A stretch of DNA of 64,000 nucleotides from NCBI GenBank assembly GCA_030247855.1, contig JAPDRN010000016.1:1-64000 (forward strand), in the 5' to 3' direction. This stretch comes from Knufia peltigerae. Its lineage: Eukaryota; Ascomycota; Eurotiomycetes; Chaetothyriales; Trichomeriaceae. This document shows positions 24,641 through 33,726 of the stretch, piece by piece; position 1 is the first letter of the stretch; each line of letters begins with the position of its first letter. The notes under the pieces are model-generated. The model had not been told where the DNA came from and ran no database searches. It worked only from the letters and a program-made list of their open reading frames with translations. A program made the position numbers and the translations under genes.

Positions 24641-26289
24641 TTATTCACCAACGTGAGTGCACTGCGCCTGGTTCTTGTCTACTACTTCTTGCGACGCAGG
24701 AACACCCAAAGACAACCTCCTGGCCATCTCGTGATTGTTGTTGACCTCGGTTGCTGCGTACGTGAAACTTCCAGTCCCGTCACCCATACTGTCCCGCCAG
24801 TGCAGCAGCACCTTGTCTCCAGCGAACAGCTTATCGATCTGCTCCAAGCTAAGGTTCTTCGTCTCAGGATAGAAGAACCAAATCACCGGCAAGAAGGCAG
24901 CGTTGAAAACGGCGAAATAGATATAAGTCTTCCATGCAATACTGTCGATGCTGACAGGGGTGATTTCCACGACCAGGAAAGTGAAGATCCAGTTGCTCGC
25001 TGTCGCCAGCGCAGCGGCCTTGGTGCGTATCGCCAAGGGCGCGTATTCGGCTGGGAGTAGCCACGGAATGGCGAGCAAGCCAATCGCAAAGAAAAAGTTG
25101 AAAAGGAAGAGCATGACGATAGCGACAACTCCTGCGCCGAAGGAGCCGTCAGAAACGGTCCCGGCCAGGATCGCCATACAGCATGCCTGGCCGATGCAGG
25201 CGAAGAGCATCAAATTGCGGCGACCTAGTCGGTCGAGGATCCAAATGGGAATGAGCGAGGAAAGGAAATAGGCAACGCCGTTGAAGCCGGCCAGGAGGAG
25301 CGAGAGGTTATGGCTGAGGCCGACCGATTTCTGGAAGATGACGGGCGCGTAGTAGGTGATCAAGTTGATGCCGCACAGTTGTTGCATGAACTGACCCCCG
25401 ATGCCGAGAAGAGTGCGGCGGCGAAAGCGCTGTGGACTTTTCTTGAACAAGGCGAGGAAACTGATACCGCCACTGGAAGCAGCCTTTTCTTCGGAAAGTG
25501 CCTGCTCGATCTCGAGGAGCTCGGCACTGATAACCACATGGTCCTTCTCGATAAGCCTGGCCGATGGTTGCAGGCGCCAGAGTATGTGGCGGGCTTCGTT
25601 GGACCGACCGTGGGCCACGAGCCAGCGCGGTGACTCCGGAAGGAAGAGCATGAGGGCGATGGTGGCCAAGGCGAAGGCGATCTGGAACGCAATCGGGAAG
25701 CGAAATTGAGCCTCTGATCGCACATAGGACATGCCGTAGTCAGTCCAGTAGCTCAACATCACACCAAAGATGTTGATCGCCAACTCGACCGATAGACCTT
25801 TACCACGGGAATTAGGCTTCATCAACTCGGAGTGCCAGACAGCTTGCAAAAGATTAGCATCGTTTGGTCGAATGGAGGAGCGTTTCACCCACGGATGCTG
25901 GCGGTGTTGATGCCATTGCCCAATCCTGTAACAATGCGCCCGACGATGAGCTGTGCCACCCGGTAGCTGGAGCATTGGATGGCGGCGCCAACACTGAGAA
26001 TCGCGCACCCGATCATGATGCTCAATCGTCTTCCCAGCTTCTCTGCAAAGGCAAAAGCGAGCAAGGCGCCGAAGAAACAGCCAATCTCGTAGATGGCGAC
26101 GACGGTTCCTTGCAAGGAGGAGGAACCATTTCCACCTTCGGTGGTATCGATGGAGGGGAATTGCTTCGTAAAGGCCGCCCCGGTCAGCAGACCGGACATG
26201 ACTCCTTGATCATACCCGAAGAGCAAGAAACCTGAGCCCGCCGCGGCGGTGATGGCCCAGTTGAGGGGCTTCCCAACCAAGAAAGACAT
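24641..26289 (-). CDS. MFS sugar porter
   Basis: Second sugar porter of the island, 532 aa, from exons 26289-25893 and 25842-24641 (50-nt intron, branch-like GCTAATC). Marks of the family: LLFGYDQGVMSGLLTG in helix 1, AEKLGRRLSI after helix 2, LPESPRWLVAHGR, the central QLCGINLITYYAPVIFQKSVGL that contacts sugar in this family, ILDRLGRRNLM, and the terminal YPETKNLSLEQIDKLF. It differs clearly from the porter at 16182, so they are not recent duplicates. A TATA-like TATAAAAT (complement of 26417-26424) lies about 130 bases upstream, and three CreA-type motifs lie at 26497-26541, predicting glucose repression. Substrate unknown. Confidence 0.92.
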
Positions 26290-27544
26290 GGTGATATAGG
26301 TTGATCGTGTCTTTCGTCGTCAGGTGTAGAGGAATAGTGACCTCTTGAAGACTCGAAAACAGCTGTCTTGGTACTGATTTGATACGCATTCCCGAAAGAC
26401 ACAGGCGAGCCGGGAGATTTTATAGACATTTCTGCGCATAGAGCGTGCAACATTTAAAGTTGAAGGAGACTTCCCCATGCTGGGCAAGGACTTTCTCCCC
26501 GCCATCCCCGGTATTCGCGCTTGGTGTCGGCGCGGCTGGGGCTTCCTTATTGAGTATCTGGGTGCGCACGACTCGCCGTTGAGCTTTCCCCGTTCTGATA
26601 AGGTGCAAAGATGCTGCACTTGCCCTGTTTCGAGCTCTTTAGCCGACCACGCGTAACTCTGCAAGAAACGTGAAATTCGTTCTTCGTCCTCTACAGCCAG
26701 CGGACGCGTTTCGGATGGTGGGGACCCCGAACTTAGAACAAGTGGCGTTGCGAGGGTTCCGCTTCTTCGGCTTTTCCCGGACACGGCTCCTGGAGCGGAA
26801 AGGGGGGAGGGAGGGGGAGAGTGCCAGGGTGCAAATCCTGCGTCAGGAGTACAGTAGAGGTCCACGGAAAACATCTTGGAGCCAGGCGTGTGAGATTAAC
26901 AGAGGATTTTTTTTTTGCTCCACTGGGGTAGCTTTTGCGAGGTATATTTTTTGGTCCGTTCGAGTCCTGTACGAAATTCTACCTTGGAACACAACCGAGT
27001 AACAATGCTAGCATCCTTGGGTACATGCGAGGGCGACCTCTAGCTGTTGTTTCGCGTTTCGGTCTCAGCCTCATCGTGCTGAGACAATCCGATGGCGACG
27101 AGGTCGACGGTGTGCTCAGCACACATCTATCTAATGTAACAACTCAACTGAGGCCTTTGAAGTCACGAGCTTTGGATCAGCAACATACCCCTCCGTGCAT
27201 AGGTCTCATTCCCACGGGCGGTTTAGATATCTCTTACCGGAAGAAAATGTGGAGAGAGGAAGTCCATCTAGGGGAGTATTTAACAAGTTGTTCCTAGTTC
27301 ACATTAGTTACAAATTTAAGAAAGAAAAAGAAATTACATTGTCCGCCTTGCGTCTTATCTAGGTGTCAACACAATCTATTGAGAACTCTGTCTCCTCGCA
27401 AATTGACACGAGGACTATTGCCAGAATACTGACACAACTATCCTAAGGCATAATCCTTTCATTCCTTTTAACGCGAGGCTGAGCCTTGGAAATGACAGCA
27501 CAGGTAATAAGAATGTCTGACATACATCCCTGGATATGTACACA
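26290..27544. promoter_or_regulatory. Intergenic region upstream of the sugar porter
   Basis: 1.25 kb between the porter start and the end of the dihydroxyacetone synthase gene. Three SYGGRG (CreA-type) motifs cluster within 45 bases: GCGGGG (complement of 26497-26502), CCGGGG (complement of 26506-26511) and CTGGGG (26536-26541). A GA-rich tract lies at 26795-26825 and a T-run at 26907-26917. No gene is recognised. Confidence 0.45.
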
Positions 27545-29792
27545 TTAGTTCAACTGCACAAACTCTCCTGCTAGCACATTGCCCTCTCTCTTGTCTTTCA
27601 GGAAACTCAAGAGTTGTGGGACTATGCGCTCGGTGGTGAAACCGAAATACTCGTAAGCTTTGGGACCTGGCAGGGACTGGCCGAAGCGGTCTGTGCTCAT
27701 GCAGACGGCTGCATCAGCGTAACGTTCCCAACCAAGAGCAACATACGGCTCAACCACGACCGCTGGTGTGCCTTCATGACGACGGAGAGTATCCCGTTTA
27801 TAGGCCAAATCCTGCTTGTCAAAGAGTCGATGGCAGGGAAACGAGACCACCCTGACGGCCAACTGGTGCTCTTCTCGTAGTTTTGCGGCAACGTCCAGCG
27901 CCAGACCAAGCTCCGCTCCTACACCGATGACGGTGAGATCAGCGTTCTGCGCTTCCTCGATGATATAGGCGCCGCGTTGGGCACCTTGACGGTTCGTCTT
28001 TGGACTGAGCTGGCGAACCGCGTGGCGCGAGGTGGATATGATGCTGGGGCAGTGTTTAGCGCCTATGGCCGCGATCCATGCACCTGCCGTCTCTTCGCTG
28101 TCACCAGGCCGCATGTAAAGCAAATTGGGCATTGCACGGTACAGAGCGGCAAGCTCTAACGGCTGATGGGTGGGCCCGTCTTCTCCCATGCCAATGGAAT
28201 CGTGAGTGGCAGCATGGATGACCTGCAGATGTTGGAGCGCACCCATCCGTACAGCCGGAGCTGCATAGAGATAGAACATGAAGAAGCTGTCTACGGGTCA
28301 GTCAAGTACTGGAAATTTCGGGAGCTCTGCTCACTCACGTTGAAGTCACTGGGACGATCGTCCCAGGTGAATAGGCCGCAAGGCCGTTGGCAATGGCAGC
28401 CATGGCGTGCTCTCGTACACCGTAGTGGATGTATCGACCTCTATAGCTACCGTTGATGCCACATTGGGATCTAAGGTCGGGATGTTGGAAGTCCTCTTTC
28501 CCTTTCCAGCTCATGTTCACCGAAGGCGACAGGTCTGCCGTTCCGACCATGAATGACTTGATCTGTTGCGCAACTGGGTTGAAGACAAGTCCAGAAGACG
28601 CGCGGGTCGCTGTGGCCTTTTCTGGGAACGAGGTTGGGATGAGTGATTCCCAATTACCCGGCAACCTTCCCTGCCTTCGTTCATCGAATTCTGCGGCAAG
28701 CTCTGGGTATGCTTTGCTGTAAGCCGAGAGGCGCTGTTCCCAGTCCTCCGTGACTCGTTCGCCTCTGTCAACGGCGGTGGCAAAGAACTTTTTCACCTCT
28801 TCCGGTACGACGAAGGACTTATCGGGGTTAAATCCTGCATTTCGCTTCATGTTGGCAACGTCCGTATCGCCAAAGGCGCCGCCGTGAGAGAGCCCATCCC
28901 CCGCCACCGCGCTTCCAAGGCCAATGATGGTCCTGACATTCACAAATGTAGGCTTCTCTGTAGTTAATCGAGCTTTTCTGAGAACATTGACAATGCCTTC
29001 CACATCGAAACAGCCATCTTCTATATCAAACACATCCCACCCGCAGGCGCGCATCTTCATGTTGATATCCTCGCGATTGGTCAGGTCTACTGAGCCGTCA
29101 CAGGTGATTTGGTTGTTGTCGTAGATGACTGTCAGGTTATTGAGCTTAAGATGACCAGCAAGGGAAATCGCCTCGAGACCCACACCCTCCTGTAAACATG
29201 CGTCGCCGATCATGCACCATGTGTGGTTCGATATAATTTTATACTCCGGACGGTTGTATTCAGCAGCTAAGTGTTTCGAAGCCATGGCGAGACCCACCGC
29301 GTTCGCGACTCCCTGACCTAGAGGCCCCGTGGTGACCTCAACGCCTTCGATCTCAATTTCAGGATGGCCAGGGCAGAGAGAGTCTGTCCGGCTTGAATGG
29401 TATGACTTGAGTTGCTCCATGATCATCGCATTGTACCCTGTCAGGTGCAAGAAGGTGTACTGGAACAAGCAGGTGTGTCCGTTCGAAAGGACGAAGCGGT
29501 CTCGATTGAAGAAGGTGGGCTGGCGAGGTGCGTACACCATGACATATTTCCAGAGTGCGACGCCGATGGCTGCCATCCCAATAGCACCCCCAGGGTGACC
29601 GCCCTTAAATTGTTGACACAGATCTGCGATCAAGAGGCGGAAGGTCTTCAACACCAGATCGTGCTCTTTGCTCAACTTCGAAGCCCGCAACGATTCTGTC
29701 GTGGCTTCTGAAAGTCTTCGCCTGCTGACGACTTTGCCTGATTCGCTAAAACCAGTCTGATCGATCAGGTCTTTCGATGCAATGGGTGCCAT
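27545..29792 (-). CDS. Dihydroxyacetone synthase (formaldehyde transketolase)
   Basis: Thiamine-diphosphate transketolase-family enzyme, 731 aa, from exons 29792-28339 and 28286-27545 (52-nt intron). Dihydroxyacetone synthase moves a C2 unit from xylulose 5-phosphate to formaldehyde, giving dihydroxyacetone and glyceraldehyde 3-phosphate. The sequence resembles methylotrophic-yeast DAS more than ordinary transketolase: GGHPGGAIGMAAIGVALWKY, FFNRDRFVLSNGHTCLFQY, SYHSSRTDSLCPGHPE, the cofactor segment IGDACLQEGVGLEAIS with IYDNNQ, GVREHAMAAIANGLAA, ATHDSIGMGEDGPTHQP and SFPCHRLFDKQDL. It ends in VQLN, so the C-terminal peroxisomal signal of the yeast enzymes is absent and a cytosolic place is likely. 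The companion kinase lies 7 kb away as a pseudogene, and a broken regulator gene starts divergently 384 bases upstream. Confidence 0.88.
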
Positions 29793-30175
29793 CTTGGAAA
29801 GTAGTCAGATTTGTCCGTGTTGATTGAACACGCGGACAACTTTCTGTTGCGAAGATGCTCCTCAAAACCAGATGTCCAGCGTAAGTCAGAGCTGCGAACT
29901 CGTCTGCTTATACCCGAGGCAGTGTCTTTTTGATCTGGTAGCCCTGGGCCTGAAGCCGAAGCCAGGAGTGACTGGCGCGATGGCCTGCCGTATCCGGTCA
30001 ATGTAGCCGCACAAACCCGCCTTCGTACGCGTGTGAATTCGGCTTTCCAGCCAACCCGAGGGGATGCGGAGAGACGGGACCCAAGACTTCTTCGAACGGC
30101 CCTGGCCAAGGTTAAGGCGGCAACCAGGATAGCCACATCCGGATGAGGATTTACGATCCTTTTTACTATATAAAT
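29793..30175. promoter_or_regulatory. Bidirectional promoter region of DHA synthase
   Basis: 383 bases between the synthase start (minus strand) and the start of the regulator fragment (plus strand). A TATATAAA word lies at 30167-30174, very close to the fragment's ATG. No CreA-type pair was seen. Confidence 0.4.
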
Positions 30176-30280
30176 ATGCCGTCAGCAGAGTCCCGAGAGC
30201 GAGGCGACAACGCCGCAGGCCTCTCCAAAGCTTGCGATTTTTGTCGGACACGGAAGATCAGATGCGACTCTCAGAAATGA
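30176..30280 (+). pseudogene. Truncated Zn2Cys6 regulator, N-terminus only
   Basis: A 34-residue open frame starting MPSAESRERGD and reading KACDFCRTRKIRCDSQK, then TGA. This is the first half of a Zn2Cys6 cluster (C-x2-C-x6-C with RTRKIR between cysteines 2 and 3). The second half, normally P-x-C-x2-C, is missing, and nothing further downstream looks like a regulator. It is head-to-head with the dihydroxyacetone synthase, as pathway-specific regulators often are, so it is probably the relic of that gene's own activator. Confidence 0.75.
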
Positions 30281-30644
30281 GAGCGTATAGTATCTGAGCG
30301 TACGGGTATACTAGAAGCGAAGTGATCATAACCAAAACGTATGGGTATGATCGTGAACAAAGTTAACTACGTGGTAAAGCTATTTAATGACTGTGTATAC
30401 ATATCCTGTGGTGATTATGCTGTGATGGTGTGGTGGTGTAGCCAACACCACTCCGCCATATCAACACATCAACCATTTCCTTTCCTAGAAGTCACGTGTC
30501 AGGCTTGATCTCTACGAGGCTAACTCGGCTATCCTTCCTTGTATTATTCCGTCGTCACGGGTTCGTATGCAGCCTGCGATCAGGCCGACTCGTAACAATA
30601 TAGTCCATATCTCTTACCAGTGTCCGTGCTGACTTTTAACCCAT
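30281..30644. other. Intergenic, no gene seen
   Basis: Sequence between the regulator fragment and the end of the fasciclin gene. No further piece of the regulator could be recognised in any frame. Confidence 0.5.
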
Positions 30645-31793
30645 TTAAAGGGCAATGGTAAACATAGCAGCCCCAACTAATGTATAAAGACTTATAGCCC
30701 CAATACTCAGAGGATTTGCAGCTCCAGTGTAAGTCGCTGCAGCGGCTTCGGTGGTGGTTGATGTGATGCCTTCACTGGTACCTGCGCCCTGTCCAGTAGG
30801 AAAAGCTGCCACACCGTCTTCCGCATCCTTAGTGGGTGGCTTAACAGTAGCTTCTGGGTTAAGGACATTGTCAATAACGATGGCAATACCATTAGCCACT
30901 GGGATATTAACTATGTTAACACCCGCACCATTAACGAACATCTCCTCCGCTTCGTTCACGAAAATAGTTAACTTCTGTCCCTGTAGAGTGGTCAGGGTAG
31001 TCCCATTCTCCAAACTGTCATAATAGCCAAGGAAATCCGGGACAACATGGTATTTGAGCACTGCCGCTAATGCCTCCGGGCTGAGTGCGGAGAGGCTCTG
31101 TGAGACTGACTCGAAGCCGGCGTTTTTTGGTACGAAGAAGGTAGCGTCCTTGAGGTCATTAATCTCTCCAGTGAGCCCGGACTTATCGAGAGCATTAACA
31201 AAAGACGTTCCGTTAAATGATCCTGACACCTCTTTTGAAAGAGGCCCGGGGATGGTGAGGACATCGTTAATTGGGTACACAACACCTCCCTGGAACGGGA
31301 TGGGCTTGCCTCCAAGGGTGCCTGCAACGCTGTCGTTACCGGAGGCAATGGCAACCTCGAACCCATGGTCGTTATAGTATGCGAAGACAACCTGGCCTGC
31401 CGTGGTGTTGGTGTATTTGGGTGAGGAGAGGAGAGTGGTGAGTGGGCCATATTCACTGATGTTGTCGTGCACGCCATTTAGAATGTGGTAGGAAAGGAGG
31501 GCCTGGAGATAGTCGGCGCCACCTTCCTCGAGTTCCGCGTATCGTGGAGTCTCAATAAACTTCCATATAGCAGTATCCGAGGGTGCCAGAACGGTGATGT
31601 TTGTTAAGCTGGCAACCGAATCCCTGACTTCGGGAAACATTTCGAGATATGTATTCAGATAAGAGAATCCATGGGTTTGGTTAACCAGGTCAACCAAGGT
31701 GGGCAATGCCTGCCCCTCCTGGGTTCCGATGGCTGCGGCGGTAGCAGTAGCGAGGGCTGAAAGAGCCCCAATTTTGCGGAACATTGTCAGCAT
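30645..31793 (-). CDS. Secreted fasciclin (FAS1) domain protein, GPI-type
   Basis: Cell-surface adhesion-type protein of 382 aa in one exon; the first ATG in frame is at 31793, and a second at 31784 also suits. The N-terminus is a signal peptide (MLTMFRKIG then ALSALATATAAAIG). Two FAS1 domains follow, at about residues 30-180 (ITVLAPSDTAIWKF, LLSYHILNGV, PINDVL) and 185-325 (ATFFVPKNAGF, VLKYHVVPDF, VNIPVANGIAIVIDNVL). A Ser/Thr/Ala-rich stretch and a hydrophobic C-terminal tail (LYTLVGAAMFTIAL) suggest a GPI anchor. Several N-x-S/T sites are present. A TATAAAAG word (complement of 31875-31882) lies about 82 bases upstream. Fungal FAS1 proteins act in adhesion and wall organisation; the partner is unknown. 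Confidence 0.9.
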   Translation of the reverse strand: MLTMFRKIGALSALATATAAAIGTQEGQALPTLVDLVNQTHGFSYLNTYLEMFPEVRDSVASLTNITVLAPSDTAIWKFIETPRYAELEEGGADYLQALLSYHILNGVHDNISEYGPLTTLLSSPKYTNTTAGQVVFAYYNDHGFEVAIASGNDSVAGTLGGKPIPFQGGVVYPINDVLTIPGPLSKEVSGSFNGTSFVNALDKSGLTGEINDLKDATFFVPKNAGFESVSQSLSALSPEALAAVLKYHVVPDFLGYYDSLENGTTLTTLQGQKLTIFVNEAEEMFVNGAGVNIVNIPVANGIAIVIDNVLNPEATVKPPTKDAEDGVAAFPTGQGAGTSEGITSTTTEAAAATYTGAANPLSIGAISLYTLVGAAMFTIAL

Positions 31794-33726
31794 GATTCTA
31801 TATCGTTTCCTTGACTCGGTCACAGGTCTTTGAAGTTGAAGAAGAAGAAAGCTGTAACTCGAGGAAAGACAGATCTTTTATATCACAGCAACGGATTTGG
31901 AGCTCTCACGCCTTCGGAGACAACACAAGACAACCCGACCTTGATTTTGGTTTGTTGCTAGTGGAGACCTGTGTCTTGATTCATATTTTTCCCTCACTTT
32001 TCAACTCGTCGTGGTGCTACTCTCGCAGCTCGCCATCCACAACTTCATGAGCCAAGGAGCCGCCATTGAGCCGCCATTGAGCCTCCATCGCAAAACCGGC
32101 TGGACAGGGTGTGAATGGCGATCATGACCATAACGGAACGCTCCAGTCGAAGAATCCCAAGAGTCCTAGTGTCTGGGTTGTCCTCTTCGCAGTGAAGAAG
32201 TCTCGGAAATGCAAACTCAGTTATCGCCAGGCTGAGCCAGCAATTCTATCAGGATCCTCTTGGCGTAGCGATAGTATGGATTGGGTATGCATGGACGCAA
32301 CGGCGACACAGTCAAACTTTATATCTTGGCGCGCCAGCGATTCTGAGAGGGCAGCGACGAATTCTTACCTAAGAGCATAAGATTTCTCTGAGCAGATACT
32401 GTCACGACGTCGGGTCGCCATGAGATGAATTCCTGGATCGTGGAGAGGCAAGCAGCACCAGCGATCCTGTTGTTACTTGCAAAAGCCGATATCGGGCAGA
32501 TATCAGTGGATTACGGCTAGCGACCAGATTGACTTGGCAACCTGAACTTGTGAGCTAATAGTTTTGAACCGCCGATTAACGGCGCCGATGAGATGGCCAT
32601 GAAAAGTCTCACCCGGTCATATATGGAGGTGACCAGTTAATCTTATCAATCTTATCAGATTATTTACTTGGCGCCTCCACCACGAGGTGCTCCGGTTATG
32701 TATAGGCACCGACCACGACAGACCTTTCCACCTTGCCTATACTTGTGAAGTGGCAGCGTATTTGTGGTACGGACCCTCACCACATGCACTGGTCTGATCG
32801 CGTGAGACTAGGCGCTTGATTCTCGGCTTTCGTCACCGGTATCACAAGCAACCTCCGCTGTCGCGGTGTGAGGTGCGTGGGAATCTTCCCCCAACGTTAT
32901 GGCTAAGAGCAAGATCAATGAATCCCTCAGCTGTATTATATGAGTAACTAAAGGAACGATGTTGACCTGAACTGGGATAAGGGGGGTGTTAACGTCCAGG
33001 ATCAATCTGGGAAGACTGTGAAATCTGCTTGCTCTTTCCTTTGCCGTTGCTGATGTTCACCAGGCTAACCGGAGTTCCATGGCATGCGAGTCGTTCTCGG
33101 TAGTCAAAACATGCAAACGCCCACATAATGTGGCTACCTATGCTGAACGCTGCCTCGCTAATTGGTCGACGATCTCTCGCATATGGCCGGCCTACAGCAA
33201 GTTCCTCTTCCATGCGGTAGTCATGCATAACCATTAGCACGCTTGTCGAGTTCAAGCCAACAAACCGCAGTCTGGCTGTATACTTCATAGCTAGGACGTC
33301 TTAGTGGCTTGCTAATAAGCAGACACCGCGAAATTTTGAAGGAATTTCTCTCCCATTCTCAGCTGATCTTCCTGCCACGAGCAACCCTAACTACCGAATA
33401 CTCCCGACTGACCGATCTACATTCCTTCCTACAGGTAAGGTAATGATATCCTTCTGGTTTCCTTACACTCTTGGCAAAGATTTGGTCGAATCATCGATGG
33501 CTCTAGTCTAATGGAACGAGGTCTTAGGTATCCAGATACTGGTTTTTCACGGAAGGAGTCGTAAAGGCAAGGAGAAGATCGAATGGTCTCACGTCCAGTG
33601 GTCGAGCGTGATGAAAATTTTTCTAAAAAGACCGAGACCTATCCGAGGCATATATTTCACGACCTCTCCGTATCTTTAGAGATCCTAGCTTTAACACTGT
33701 GTGCTGTGGACTGATTATCCTGCAAG
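31794..33726. promoter_or_regulatory. Divergent intergenic region, FAS1 protein/ferric reductase
   Basis: 1.9 kb shared upstream DNA. At 32652-32660 TTATCAGAT is the complement of ATCTGATAA, a perfect match to ATCWGATAA, the site of the fungal GATA iron repressor (SreA/Sre1). A CTTATCA word lies just before it at 32642-32647. A short direct repeat of GAGCCGCCATT lies near 32057-32088. No gene is recognised. Confidence 0.45.

Noticed and set aside
29886..30251. 121-residue minus-strand frame upstream of the DHA synthase
   Set aside because: It is antisense to the regulator fragment, has no family features and covers the promoter region.
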